From positions 1-33,762 of the forward strand of contig CALYQY010000014.1 in NCBI GenBank assembly GCA_945291235.1: a DNA stretch of 33,762 nucleotides. Reading direction: 5' to 3'. Origin of the DNA: an uncultured Gilliamella sp. GTDB taxonomy: Bacteria; Pseudomonadota; Gammaproteobacteria; Enterobacterales; Enterobacteriaceae. Of the stretch, positions 1 to 8,364 are shown in pieces; position 1 is the stretch's first letter, and every line of letters begins with the position of its first letter. The notes beneath the pieces were generated by a model that did no database searches, was not told the origin of the DNA, and saw only the letters and a program-made list of their open reading frames with translations. The translations under genes were made by a program, and so were the position numbers.

Positions 1-132
1 CAAAACACTAAATAATCCAGCGAACGCTTAAATAGAAAGGATATTAACAAAAAGGGGCCGTTAAACTAACCGACCCAAAGGACTAAATAAAAGCTTATTT
101 AATCAAATGACATTAACCAAAATTTGACAAAC

Positions 133-155
133 TGGCCTGTCAAACTGACAGGCCA
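133..155 (-). terminator. Probable terminator of ulaR-ulaG
   Basis: A perfect 10-bp inverted repeat (TGGCCTGTCA / TGACAGGCCA) with a 3-nt loop lies 10 bp past the ulaG stop codon. Read on the minus strand it is followed by a moderately T-rich stretch (GTTTGTCAAATTTTGG). The T run is interrupted, so efficiency is uncertain. Positions 1-132 contain no gene I can support. Confidence 0.7.
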
Positions 156-164
156 CTACATCGA

Positions 165-1232
165 CTATAAAAACGAACGGTAAGGTAATTCCGGTTCGTC
201 AGTAAAGATATCTCTAAAGCCACGATAGTGCTGATAATGCATTTTACCTTTATCAGTTGGATAAGTATAACGCCCACCGACTTGCCAGAAGAATGGCGAG
301 AATTGGTAATCAAGGCGATCTTTTTTCATTTCCCATAACACTTCAATTTCACGAGGATCACTTTGGAAGTTTGCCCAGATATCGTGGTGGAATGGAATCA
401 CGACTTTAGTATTAAGTGATTCGGCTGCACGTAAAATGTCTGATGAGGTCATTTTATCGGTTACACCACGTGGGTTTTCACCGTAAGAGAGCAACGCCAC
501 GTCAATCTTATAATCGTTACCATGTTTCGCATAGTAGTTAGAATAGTGAGAATCGCCAGAGTGATAAAGTGATCCGCCGGATGTTTCAAACAGATAGTTA
601 ACCGCTCTATCATCCATACCGTCTAAAATCGATTTATCGGTTGAAGAGACGCCTTTAGGTAGCGTTACTAAAGAAGTTCGGTCAAATGAGTCAAGCACAC
701 GAATGGTGATATCACCCACTTCTATGGTATCGCCCACTTTGGCAACGATGCAACGATCTTCCGGCACGCCCCAGCTTTTCCATAATTCGACACAAGCTTT
801 AGGACCAATAAATTTGACTTTCGGTGAACAATTTTGAATTACCGCCGCTGCCACATTAACGTCAATGTGATCAGCATGATCGTGGGTTGCCATTACTGCG
901 TCGATCTCTTTTATCGCAAAAGGGTCAAGCACAAAAGGGCTGGTTCTTAAATTGGGTTGTAACTCACGCACGCCGCCCATACGCATCATTTGATGTTGTT
1001 TGTTCATGAAAGGGTTGGCATGAGTTTTTTTACCTGTTCCACACCAAAAATCCACCGAGATATTTGTATTACCAGCCGATTTTAACCAAATCCCGGTACA
1101 AGCAAGCCACCACATGGTAAACGTATTGGGTTTAACCTCGGTTGTTTCAATCTCTTCATTAAGCCAAGTTCCCCACTCAGGAAACGTATTTAATATCCAC
1201 GATTCACGGGTAATTTCGTTCACTTTACTCAT
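165..1232 (-). CDS. ulaG: L-ascorbate-6-phosphate lactonase UlaG
   Basis: This cytoplasmic metal-dependent hydrolase of the metallo-beta-lactamase fold opens the lactone ring of L-ascorbate-6-phosphate to give 3-keto-L-gulonate-6-phosphate, the first intracellular step of ascorbate use. The 355-aa length matches the E. coli protein (354 aa), and the N-terminus ([20 protein letters not shown]) is typical of UlaG. The metal-binding signature T-H-D-H-A-D-H is at residues 116-122, with further candidate ligand histidines in the SLYHSGDSH segment and near PFHHD. The start is supported by AAGGAA upstream of the ATG. It lies 25 bp downstream of ulaR on the same strand, so the two are probably co-transcribed, and a hairpin follows the stop. 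In E. coli ulaG is the gene next to ulaA; here ulaR sits between them. Identification is secure. Confidence 0.96.
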   Translation of the reverse strand: MSKVNEITRESWILNTFPEWGTWLNEEIETTEVKPNTFTMWWLACTGIWLKSAGNTNISVDFWCGTGKKTHANPFMNKQHQMMRMGGVRELQPNLRTSPFVLDPFAIKEIDAVMATHDHADHIDVNVAAAVIQNCSPKVKFIGPKACVELWKSWGVPEDRCIVAKVGDTIEVGDITIRVLDSFDRTSLVTLPKGVSSTDKSILDGMDDRAVNYLFETSGGSLYHSGDSHYSNYYAKHGNDYKIDVALLSYGENPRGVTDKMTSSDILRAAESLNTKVVIPFHHDIWANFQSDPREIEVLWEMKKDRLDYQFSPFFWQVGGRYTYPTDKGKMHYQHYRGFRDIFTDEPELPYRSFL

Positions 1233-1257
1233 ACTATGTTCCTTTTAACAATAATAA

Positions 1258-2019
1258 TTAGACTAAAATCACTTCTACACCTTGTTTTTTGATGCTCTCA
1301 ATTACTTCCTTGTTTGCTTGCTTACCGGTAATTAAGATATCAATTTTACTTACTGGGCAAAAAAGCATGCCTGAATTTGCTTTGGTATCGATTTTTGAAC
1401 TATCGACCACCACTACCAATTTTTCCGCTTTTTCTAATATTTGCTGTTCAGCTACAGCGCTTAATATTTCATTTTTATAAAGGCCTGTTGGCGTAAGGGT
1501 TTTGCCACTGGTAAACATCCATTTACCGGCATAGGAATCTGTGATACTGGCAATTGGGTTGAGGATGATATTTTGTGTTTTATTATATAAACCACCCATA
1601 ATGATGACATTTTCATGATCATGCTCAATTAAATAACAAGCCAGTGGAAAGTAGTTTGTGATAATCGAAACCTGCTTGCCACACAATTCACGTCCTAATA
1701 AAAAAGCGGTTGATCCACAATTAATCACCACATTTTCATCGTTACTGCATAGCTTTGCCGCTCGTATCGCAATGCGTGCTTTTTCGTGATAGTTTTCGGT
1801 GTTGTTGATGTCAATTGGCACCCAAATCGCTTTTTGTTCTTCTAATCGCATAATGCCATTACGAACTTTTTTTACTCGCCCTTCTTGATCTAATTTTGTG
1901 ATATCACGACGTGCTGTAGCCGGTGAGATTGAAAAAAGTTCGATCAATTCTGTCACTTTGAGCATCCCTTTTTCGCTCACTAAAGCAACAATTTCATTAT
2001 GTCGAGTTATTTCGTTCAT
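1258..2019 (-). CDS. ulaR: DeoR-family ascorbate repressor UlaR
   Basis: A 253-aa DeoR-family regulator, close to E. coli UlaR (251 aa). The winged helix-turn-helix is at about residues 18-57 (KVTELIELFSISPATARRDI..., ending in the DeoR-type R-R-D-I-x-x-L-D-x-x-G pattern). The C-terminal part (about 75-250) is the sugar-isomerase-like sensor domain, with the N-C-G-S-T phosphate-loop-type motif near residue 100 and V-V-D-S-S-K near 205. In E. coli UlaR represses the ula genes and is released by L-ascorbate-6-phosphate; I infer the same here from context. The ATG has a GAGGCG ribosome site. It is the first gene of a leftward ulaR-ulaG unit facing ulaA, and repeated 14-bp sites in the divergent region are candidate binding sites, so autoregulation is likely. 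Confidence 0.9.
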   Translation of the reverse strand: MNEITRHNEIVALVSEKGMLKVTELIELFSISPATARRDITKLDQEGRVKKVRNGIMRLEEQKAIWVPIDINNTENYHEKARIAIRAAKLCSNDENVVINCGSTAFLLGRELCGKQVSIITNYFPLACYLIEHDHENVIIMGGLYNKTQNIILNPIASITDSYAGKWMFTSGKTLTPTGLYKNEILSAVAEQQILEKAEKLVVVVDSSKIDTKANSGMLFCPVSKIDILITGKQANKEVIESIKKQGVEVILV

Positions 2020-2054
2020 TTATCGCCTCAAGTTGTCCATTTTTTGATTAAATT

Positions 2055-2068
2055 TGATTATTTGTGAT
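2055..2068 (+). promoter_or_regulatory. Putative UlaR operator O1 (ulaR side)
   Basis: TGATTATTTGTGAT lies 36-49 bp upstream of the ulaR ATG. The identical 14 bp occurs in reverse orientation at 2248-2261 near the ulaA promoter. Assignment to UlaR is inferred from location and repetition, not from a known matrix. Confidence 0.5.
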
Positions 2069-2187
2069 AATAGTTTTCATTCACAATATTGTCAATTATT
2101 TTAAAAATCCTATTCCAGGGATATTTCTTTAATATATTGTAAAAAAATAACTTTTGCATTTGTTTGGAACGGTTTTTTTAACAAAAG

Positions 2188-2203
2188 TGTGATCACAATC
2201 ACA
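2188..2203 (+). promoter_or_regulatory. CRP-type binding site
   Basis: TGTGATCACAATCACA matches the consensus TGTGA-N6-TCACA at all ten informative positions. It lies between the ulaR and ulaA starts, where catabolite control of ascorbate use is expected from E. coli. If it activates ulaA from -61.5 or -71.5, the start site would be near 2257 or 2267. Confidence 0.75.
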
Positions 2204-2247
2204 GATATTAAGTCGAATGAATTAGAAAGGTGATCTTGGTCAAATTA

Positions 2248-2280
2248 ATCACAAATAATCATTGAGTGATTAATTGTGAT
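2248..2280. promoter_or_regulatory. Paired putative UlaR operators O2 and O3 (ulaA side)
   Basis: O2 (2248-2261) is the exact reverse complement of O1. O3 (2267-2280, TGATTAATTGTGAT) matches O1 at 13 of 14 positions. They face each other across TTGAG, making a 33-bp imperfect palindrome. If CRP acts from a class I position, this palindrome would cover the -10/+1 region of ulaA, a good place for a repressor. Confidence 0.55.
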
Positions 2281-2467
2281 TGTGAAAAGATGATGTCGGT
2301 TAATTGAGTCATTTGCGATTGATTAACCAATGAAGTTTAAATTTATCTCAAAATTAACTTCATCATTAACAACCATATAAGAGACATTTTGATGATTTAT
2401 TCATCTATCTGTTGTCAGTTCTTCGAATAATTGAAGCAGTAGTGTCCATTACCATTGAGAGGGGTCT

Positions 2468-4234
2468 ATGGAAGTAATCTATAACATATTTTATATTTTT
2501 TATAGCCAAGTGATGACAAAGGCGCCTTTGTTACTTGGGTTAGTGACAATGTTAGGCTATTGCCTTTTAAGAAAAGATATCACCACTATTTTAAAAGGAA
2601 CAATTAAAACTATCGTCGGTTTCATGTTATTGCAAGTTGGTTCGGGCGTTTTGGTTTCGACCTTTAAACCGGTTATCGCCAAACTTTCTGAATATCATGG
2701 TATCAAAGGATCAATTATCGATACTTATGCCTCAATGGTGGCGGTTGAGACAGGCATGGGTGAGTATTATTCATGGGTAGGCTATGCGGTACTATTAGCG
2801 CTTGCGATTAATATTTTATTGGTTATTTTCCGCCGTATAACCGGAATTCGGACAATTATGCTTACCGGACATATCATGTTCCAACAAGTGGGCTTAATTG
2901 CACTATTTTATTTCCTATTTGGTTTTAGCATGTGGGAAACAATCATCTACTCAGCCGTTATTACGGCGCTATATTGGGGAATTTTTTCCAATATGATGTT
3001 TAAACCAACTGAGGCCGTCACCGGTGGAGCTGGGTTTTCAATTGGTCATCAGCAACAATTAGGGTCGTGGATTGCGGTTAAATTAGCGCCGAAATTAGGT
3101 GATAAAAATGATTCAGTGGATAATCTAAAACTTCCGAAATGGTTGCATATTTTCCATGATAGCATTGCGGCAACCGCAATTGTCATGACGATCTTTTTTG
3201 GCATTATTCTACTTTCTTTCGGTTTAGATAATTTACAAACAATGGCCGGTTCAACCCATTGGACAATCTATATTTTAGAGACTGGGCTTAAATTTGCGGT
3301 GGCAATTCAAGTTATTGTTGGCGGCGTGAGAATGTTTGTTGCCGAATTATCTGAAGCTTTTAAAGGTATTTCTGAAAAATTAATTCCTAATGCGGTACTC
3401 GCCATTGACTGTGCGGCGATTTATGCGTTTTCACCTAATGCAATGGTGTTTGGTTTTATCTGGGGTGCATTAGGGCAATTTTTAGCTATCGCTTTATTAC
3501 TGGTCTTTAAATCGCCGATTATGATCATTCCGGGCTTTATCCCAATGTTCTTCTCTAATGCGACCATTGGCGTATTTTCTAACCATTTTGGTGGCTGGAA
3601 AGCGGTGATGAAGATCTGTTTTGTTATGGGCATGATTGAAGTATTTGGCTCTGCCTGGGTGATTCATATCTTTGCGCAAAATGGTACACCAATCGATTCT
3701 TGGATGGGTATGGCTGACTGGGCTATCTTGTTCCCGCCTATTTTACAAGGATTATCTTTCTCTTACTTATTTATCTATGTACTTATCGCTTTAGCTTTAG
3801 TCTATATGTTCTTTGCGGCTAAACAGTTACGTCAAGAAGAAGCAGAACAAAAAAATAGACCGCTGGTCGATGACCCAACTGAAGATGTTAACGAAGCGGT
3901 CGTTGAAAAAATGGAAGAAGTGGCAATTAGTGAAGGTAAACCGGTGCGCATTTTAGCGGTATGCGGCAGTGGTCAAGGCTCTTCAATGATGATGAAAATG
4001 AAAATTGCCAATTATTTAGATAAGAAAGGCATAGCCAATGTTATGGATTCATGTGCAGTTACCGATTACAAATCCCGTTTACCTAATGTCGATATCATCG
4101 TTGCCTCTAAGCATCTGATCCACGAGATTGAAGTCAACGAAGGACAACATGCTTTAGGTGTACAAAATATGCTTAATCCAAACACATTTGGTGATGAACT
4201 TATTGAACTGATTAAAAAAGTTCTTGCCCAGTAA
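2468..4234 (+). CDS. ulaA: Ascorbate PTS permease, fused IIC-IIB (UlaA-UlaB)
   Basis: The protein transports L-ascorbate across the inner membrane and phosphorylates it. Residues 1 to about 455 are the multi-spanning IIC domain (UlaA, normally about 465 aa alone), including the family segment TGHIMFQQ. Residues about 456-491 are a charged linker rich in Glu and Lys. Residues 492-588 are a full IIB domain equivalent to UlaB: the phosphorylatable cysteine is C499 in the P-loop-like [17 protein letters not shown], followed by NSCAV-like and NMLNP motifs. In E. coli IIC and IIB are separate proteins; here they are one 588-aa chain with no stop or frameshift. The ATG has a strong GAGAGGGG site. 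It is the first gene of the ulaAB-C-F-D-E operon and receives phosphate from UlaC (IIA). Confidence 0.95.
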   Translation: MEVIYNIFYIFYSQVMTKAPLLLGLVTMLGYCLLRKDITTILKGTIKTIVGFMLLQVGSGVLVSTFKPVIAKLSEYHGIKGSIIDTYASMVAVETGMGEYYSWVGYAVLLALAINILLVIFRRITGIRTIMLTGHIMFQQVGLIALFYFLFGFSMWETIIYSAVITALYWGIFSNMMFKPTEAVTGGAGFSIGHQQQLGSWIAVKLAPKLGDKNDSVDNLKLPKWLHIFHDSIAATAIVMTIFFGIILLSFGLDNLQTMAGSTHWTIYILETGLKFAVAIQVIVGGVRMFVAELSEAFKGISEKLIPNAVLAIDCAAIYAFSPNAMVFGFIWGALGQFLAIALLLVFKSPIMIIPGFIPMFFSNATIGVFSNHFGGWKAVMKICFVMGMIEVFGSAWVIHIFAQNGTPIDSWMGMADWAILFPPILQGLSFSYLFIYVLIALALVYMFFAAKQLRQEEAEQKNRPLVDDPTEDVNEAVVEKMEEVAISEGKPVRILAVCGSGQGSSMMMKMKIANYLDKKGIANVMDSCAVTDYKSRLPNVDIIVASKHLIHEIEVNEGQHALGVQNMLNPNTFGDELIELIKKVLAQ

Positions 4235-4255
4235 ATTATATAAAAGGAGCGCAAC

Positions 4256-4729
4256 ATGGCTTTGAAAGAATCATTGATTGAAAACAACTCTATTTTACTT
4301 AAAGCTGATGCAGCAACCTGGCAGGAAGCTATCAAGTTAGGAACGGATATGCTTGTTGCATCTCAAGCGATTAAACCCTCTTATTATGAGGCGATTATTC
4401 ACTGCGTGAAAACCATGGGACCTTACATTATTATCGCCCCTAATTTTGCCATGCCACACGCCAGACCCGAAGACGGCGTGAATCGAACAGCATTTGCTTT
4501 AGTCACACTCAATAAACCGGTCTACTTTGACGGCGAACCGGAACCGGTTGATGTGCTTATCACGTTAGCGGGCAGTACTTCAGATGAGCATATGCAAGGG
4601 TTAATGGAAGTGACACAAGTACTCGATGATGAAAACAGTGAAACTGGTGTTGATCTCGATAAGTTAAGAGCGTGTAAAACCAAAGAAGATGTTTATGCCG
4701 TCATCGATAAGGCATTAATGGGAGGTTGA
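4256..4729 (+). CDS. ulaC: Ascorbate PTS IIA component UlaC
   Basis: A 157-aa cytoplasmic IIA protein of the mannitol/fructose-type fold (E. coli UlaC has 154 aa). It passes phosphate from HPr to the IIB domain of the fused UlaAB. The active-site histidine is H68 in APNFAMPHARPEDG, the classical PHAR motif, at the same position as in E. coli as I recall it. The start is set by AAAAGGAG 6-8 nt before the ATG. It is 21 bp downstream of ulaAB, and its last codons contain the GGAGG that serves the next gene, so translation of ulaC and ulaF is probably linked. No truncation or unusual insert is visible. Confidence 0.95.
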   Translation: MALKESLIENNSILLKADAATWQEAIKLGTDMLVASQAIKPSYYEAIIHCVKTMGPYIIIAPNFAMPHARPEDGVNRTAFALVTLNKPVYFDGEPEPVDVLITLAGSTSDEHMQGLMEVTQVLDDENSETGVDLDKLRACKTKEDVYAVIDKALMGG

Positions 4730-4732
4730 TTT

Positions 4733-5425
4733 ATGTATCAGGCTTTAAAAGAGAAAGTATTACAAGCTAATTTAACCCTGCCCAAACATCACTTAGTGAC
4801 CTTTACTTGGGGTAACGTTTCGCAAATTGATCGTACTAAAGGGGTGATTGCGATTAAACCCTCCGGCGTAGAGTATGAAAATATGAAGGTCGAAGACATT
4901 GTTGTCTTGTCACTAGAAGGTGAGATAGTCGAAGGACGATTAAACCCGTCAAGCGATACCGCAACGCATCTTGAGCTTTACAAAGCGTTTAGCAACATTG
5001 GTGGCATAGTGCATACCCATTCACCTTTTGCCACCATTTGGGCGCAAGCAGAATTAGATGTACCGGCATTAGGCACAACGCATGCGGATTATTTTTATGG
5101 CGATGTACCTTGTACAAGGCGATTGACTGAAAATGAAATTGCGTCAGATTATGAAAAAAACACCGGATTAGTGATTGTAGAGGAGTTCAAGCGTCGTGGT
5201 CTTGATCCGGTTGCTATGCCTGGCGCATTAATTTCAGGACATGCGCCATTTTGTTGGGGAAAAGATGCCATTGATGCAGTACATAACGCAGTGGTACTCG
5301 AAGAGGTGGCTAAAATGGCGCTGTCAACTCGTCAGCTCAATCCAACCATTCATATTCAACAAGCTTTATCAGATAAACACTATTTCCGTAAGCATGGTGC
5401 CAATGCTTATTATGGTCAAAAATAG
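4733..5425 (+). CDS. ulaF: L-ribulose-5-phosphate 4-epimerase UlaF
   Basis: A class II aldolase/epimerase (AraD family), 230 aa, converting L-ribulose-5-phosphate to D-xylulose-5-phosphate, the last step of the ascorbate route before the pentose phosphate pathway. Zinc ligands are recognisable: H94 and H96 in [11 protein letters not shown] and H170 in LISGHAPF. D75 in NPSSDT, the phosphate-site segment KPSG (42-45) and the tail motif [10 protein letters not shown] also fit the family. AraD from arabinose use has the same sequence signature, so the name UlaF rests on the operon context. The gene is 3 bp after ulaC with GGAGG inside the ulaC end. In E. coli ulaF closes the operon, whereas here it precedes ulaD and ulaE. 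Confidence 0.92.
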   Translation: MYQALKEKVLQANLTLPKHHLVTFTWGNVSQIDRTKGVIAIKPSGVEYENMKVEDIVVLSLEGEIVEGRLNPSSDTATHLELYKAFSNIGGIVHTHSPFATIWAQAELDVPALGTTHADYFYGDVPCTRRLTENEIASDYEKNTGLVIVEEFKRRGLDPVAMPGALISGHAPFCWGKDAIDAVHNAVVLEEVAKMALSTRQLNPTIHIQQALSDKHYFRKHGANAYYGQK

Positions 5426-5444
5426 AATTTAAAGGGGAAGTAAA

Positions 5445-6089
5445 ATGACAAAACCTATGTTACAAATAGCCTTAGATCAAACAGAATTAAAGCCGGCTTT
5501 AGAGGTAGCAGAGAATGTTGCCGGATTTGTCGATATTATCGAAGTAGGAACGATTCTGGCATTTGGTGCCGGCATTATTGGTGTGAAAACCTTAAGAGAA
5601 AAGCACCCTAATCATATTTTAGTGTGTGATTTAAAAACCACCGATGGCGGTGCTATTTTGGCGAAAATGGCGTTTTCTGCTGGCGCAAATTGGCTCACGG
5701 TTTCAGCTGCGGCGCATATTGCAACCATTGAAGCTTGTAAAAAAGTGGCTGATGAGTATAACGGTGAAATTCAAATTGAGCTGTATGGTCATTGGACGCT
5801 TGAAGATGCCAAAGCGTGGCGTAAATTAGGCATCAAACAAGCGATCTATCATCGTTCACGAGATGCCGAATTGGCAGGGGTTGGTTGGGGCGAAGAAGAT
5901 CTGGTTAAAATGCGCCAACTTTCTGATCTGGGGTTAGAGTTATCCATCACCGGTGGCATTGTGCCGGAAGATATACATCTGTTCAAAGGAATTAAAACCA
6001 AAGCATTTATCGCTGGTCGAGCACTAGCCAATGAAAACGGTCAACAAACGGCGCAAGCGTTGAGAGATCAAATTGCTAAATATTGGTAA
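5445..6089 (+). CDS. ulaD: 3-keto-L-gulonate-6-phosphate decarboxylase UlaD
   Basis: A 214-aa (beta/alpha)8 enzyme of the orotidine-monophosphate-decarboxylase suprafamily that removes CO2 from 3-keto-L-gulonate-6-phosphate to give L-xylulose-5-phosphate; it needs Mg2+. The residues known from the E. coli enzyme line up without gaps: D11, E33, the D62-x-K64-x-x-D67 triad (CDLKTTDGG), E112, H136 and R139 (YHRSRD), and the phosphate-binding SITGGI and IAGRA segments near the C-terminus. The ATG is preceded by AAAGGGGAAG. It is 19 bp after ulaF. A 9-bp-stem hairpin follows the stop and separates it from ulaE. Nothing is missing from the active site. Confidence 0.96.
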   Translation: MTKPMLQIALDQTELKPALEVAENVAGFVDIIEVGTILAFGAGIIGVKTLREKHPNHILVCDLKTTDGGAILAKMAFSAGANWLTVSAAAHIATIEACKKVADEYNGEIQIELYGHWTLEDAKAWRKLGIKQAIYHRSRDAELAGVGWGEEDLVKMRQLSDLGLELSITGGIVPEDIHLFKGIKTKAFIAGRALANENGQQTAQALRDQIAKYW

Positions 6090-6095
6090 GCGGAT

Positions 6096-6128
6096 TGATG
6101 CAGCCACTTAATTGGTGACTGCATCAAG
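6096..6128 (+). terminator. Hairpin between ulaD and ulaE
   Basis: Perfect 9-bp arms TTGATGCAG and CTGCATCAA enclose 15 nt that can pair further (CAC/GTG). The following GCTTTATTTAA is only weakly T-rich, so this may be a partial terminator or an mRNA-stabilising or processing hairpin rather than a full stop. The ulaE start lies 30 bp beyond. Confidence 0.5.
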
Positions 6129-6157
6129 CTTTATTTAATCACTATTAGGTTTAAACT

Positions 6158-7048
6158 ATGACAGAAAGTTCAATCAATATCATCAAATCATCGCCTTTGA
6201 TCGGTCTTTATGAAAAAGCGCTTCCTAATACGCTTTCATGGCAAGAAAAATTTAACCAAGCGAAATCATTAGGATTCGACTTTATCGAACTGTCGATTGA
6301 CGAAACTGATGAACGACAAGCAAGGCTCGATTGGTCAGATGAAGAGATTTTCAGCTTAAAGCGATTATGTGAACAAACCGGCATCTATTTTCATTCCATT
6401 TGTTTAAGCGCTCACCGTAAATACCCATTTGGCTCAGCGCAGGAGAGTATTCGACAACAAGCTAAAATCATTATGAATAAAGCCATTTTGCTTGCTTATA
6501 AGTTAGGCGTGAGAGTGATTCAGTTAGCGGGCTATGATGTTTATTACGAACCGGCTAATTTAGAAACTCATCAGCGTTTTATTGAAGGAATGCAATGGAG
6601 CGCCAAACAAGCTGAGCGAAGGGGCGTGATGTTAGCAGTTGAGATAATGGATACCAATTATCTCAACTCGCTCAGTAAATTTGAGATTTTACGAAAATCA
6701 GTCAACTCCCCTTATTTTATGGCTTATCCGGATGTGGGTAATATTACCGGCTGGAACTATGATGTGTGCACCGAGCTATTACTCAGCAGTGAACATATTG
6801 TGCAAATACACCTAAAAGATACTTACAAAGTTAAACCCAATTACGCTGGACAGTTTCGTGATTTAGTGATCGGTGAAGGTGAAGTCGATTTTGCTGCGAT
6901 CTTCAAAACGCTCAAACAGATGAATTATACCGCACCACTGGTAATTGAAATGTGGGCACAAGATCAAAACTGGAAACAAAATATCGTGACGGCTAAACAG
7001 CGCTTAACCGATATTGCTCAGCAAGCCGATTTTCCACTATTTAGTTAA
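6158..7048 (+). CDS. ulaE: L-xylulose-5-phosphate 3-epimerase UlaE
   Basis: A 296-aa TIM-barrel epimerase (xylose-isomerase-like family) converting L-xylulose-5-phosphate to L-ribulose-5-phosphate. Conserved blocks include GLYEKALP, LSIDETDERQARLDW, CLSAHRKYPFGS and RVIQLAGYDVYYEPAN. Expected metal ligands are E162 (VEIMD), D192 (YPDVGN), H218 (QIHLKD) and E264 (VIEMW). It is about 12 residues longer than the E. coli protein, with the extra residues at the N-terminus (TESSINIIKSS); no better internal start is visible. AGG lies about 10 nt before the ATG. It is the last gene of the rightward ula unit, 68 bp after ulaD and behind a hairpin, so its level may differ from that of the upstream genes. 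Confidence 0.94.
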   Translation: MTESSINIIKSSPLIGLYEKALPNTLSWQEKFNQAKSLGFDFIELSIDETDERQARLDWSDEEIFSLKRLCEQTGIYFHSICLSAHRKYPFGSAQESIRQQAKIIMNKAILLAYKLGVRVIQLAGYDVYYEPANLETHQRFIEGMQWSAKQAERRGVMLAVEIMDTNYLNSLSKFEILRKSVNSPYFMAYPDVGNITGWNYDVCTELLLSSEHIVQIHLKDTYKVKPNYAGQFRDLVIGEGEVDFAAIFKTLKQMNYTAPLVIEMWAQDQNWKQNIVTAKQRLTDIAQQADFPLFS

Positions 7049-7086
7049 TCGGGTTTAGGTTAATTGTTCCACTCATTTTTTACATT

Positions 7087-7135
7087 GCTTCACCCCCTTC
7101 AAGCTGGTGAAGCGTGTTTATACGCTTATTATTAT
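7087..7135 (+). terminator. Probable terminator of the ula operon
   Basis: GCTTCACC (7087-7094) and GGTGAAGC (7106-7113) form an 8-bp stem about 38 bp after ulaE. An alternative small hairpin GCGT...ACGC (7112-7125) leads into TTATTATTATC. The rest of the 320-bp gap 7049-7368 is AT-rich; I see no confident gene or promoter in it. Confidence 0.5.
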
Positions 7136-7368
7136 CACTAAGGTTAAACAGCTAACGATTATTTTTAACAAATTGATTCATAAACTGTTTTTCACTGTTT
7201 AACCCTTAATAAACAAGGCAGGTATTAAAAATATTATTGGTGATTGTTTGCGCTTGTGGTATTTTATTTATCGGTTTTGGTTATGCTGTCTAATCTATAT
7301 TATATGTTTCAAGGTCGTGTTTTAACCAGATTTTAAATTTCCAAATTGAAATAAAAATAAGGTATTAA

Positions 7369-8364
7369 ATGACTTTAAGCATTGTTTCAAAAAAATTATC
7401 TTTTTTTACATTACCTCTTACTTTTGTTGCACTGTTTTTTATTTTCAGTGTGCTTATTATTCTATGGTTATTTTTATATCCCTTTATTGGGGTAATTGAC
7501 CATTTTTATCTATTATGGTCAATTATTAGCGATTATATCCTCTACTTGCATAATGAATTTTATAATTTAATTCCGGTTGCTTTATTAAGTTTTATTGTTT
7601 CGGCTTTCGCTTTAAATCGATGTAATATTCATATTTTCACGCTGAAAAATCTCCTTTTGTTAGAAATCAATGTCGTGATTGTCAAAATATTTGACTTAAT
7701 ATTTGATCACATTTTTGTTAACAGTGACTTATTGGCAAGGTTTATCGCGCCTAATTCAAGTGGCGGGATTGTGACGGCGGCTATCAGCTATAATGTGCTT
7801 AAGCTGACCTTAATCGGTCTGATTATCTATTTTTATATTAAACTGATGAGTCCATGGTTTGATAAAAGTAAACAGGTTTTTGAGCTTAACCAACAAAATA
7901 GCACTCGTATTCACTTTGTGTTGTTTATTGCGCTATATATGTTCTTGTTTGTTGTGTTTACCGCTTTATTATTGTTCACCACCCTAACCATTTCTAACTA
8001 TTATCATGCAAGTGAGTTAAATGAGATCTTCCCACTTATGGTTTTTTTGATTAATTTATTGCTGGTTATATTAATTAGTCGAAAACAGTTCAAACAAACT
8101 TTTGTAGTGCTACAGACCGATAGAATTATTAAAAGTGCGCTGTTAATTAATCTATTTACGGTGATTTTCAATCTGCTTTGTCTGGCGTTATTGTTTAATA
8201 ATACTAGATTAATTTATTGGGCAAATAACTTGCGATCGCATTTTAGCTATATTCTACCTTTAATAACGTTATTGATATCGATGATTTGCCCGTGCTTTAT
8301 TGTCTCTTCAATTACCCGTTATTACTTTGCCGGTTCAACTAAAGCGCATATGTTATTTAAGTAA
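7369..8364 (+). CDS. Unidentified polytopic membrane protein
   Basis: I do not recognise this 331-aa protein. It is very hydrophobic, with about eight likely membrane spans near residues 13-37, 45-60, 67-82, 93-112, 131-155, 179-208, 219-240, 254-276 and 293-316 (boundaries approximate; one may be re-entrant). Short loops contain few charges and there are no soluble domains or recognisable catalytic motifs. Composition is dominated by Ile, Leu and Phe, in keeping with the AT-rich coding. The stop overlaps the end of convergent dusC by 12 bp. A weak AAGG lies before the ATG (AATAAGGTATTAAATG). It is separate from the ula operon by the terminator and gap, and there is no partner gene on its strand. 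Function unknown; reality of the gene is supported by length and composition. Confidence 0.75.
   Translation: MTLSIVSKKLSFFTLPLTFVALFFIFSVLIILWLFLYPFIGVIDHFYLLWSIISDYILYLHNEFYNLIPVALLSFIVSAFALNRCNIHIFTLKNLLLLEINVVIVKIFDLIFDHIFVNSDLLARFIAPNSSGGIVTAAISYNVLKLTLIGLIIYFYIKLMSPWFDKSKQVFELNQQNSTRIHFVLFIALYMFLFVVFTALLLFTTLTISNYYHASELNEIFPLMVFLINLLLVILISRKQFKQTFVVLQTDRIIKSALLINLFTVIFNLLCLALLFNNTRLIYWANNLRSHFSYILPLITLLISMICPCFIVSSITRYYFAGSTKAHMLFK

Larger units (their letters stand above)
2020..2467. promoter_or_regulatory. Divergent ulaR / ulaA control region
   Basis: This 448-bp stretch has no gene and separates the two divergent ula units. It holds a perfect CRP-type site (2188-2203), three copies of a 14-bp putative operator (2055-2068, 2248-2261, 2267-2280), a weaker fourth copy (2045-2058, 11 of 14 matches) and a 7-bp inverted repeat GGTTAAT...ATTAACC (2298-2328). 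The ulaA ribosome site GAGAGGGG is at its right end. No strong -35/-10 pair is obvious on the ulaA side, which fits a CRP-dependent promoter. Confidence 0.75.

Noticed and set aside
4733..5425. Naming the epimerase AraD.
   Set aside because: Sequence signatures do not separate AraD from UlaF, but its place inside the ula operon favours UlaF.
7225..7293. A short hydrophobic frame (KILLVIVCACGILFIGFGYAV then stop) with AAGGCAGG upstream, like a small membrane peptide.
   Set aside because: There is no ATG; only TTG/GTG at poor spacing could start it, and it is too short to judge.
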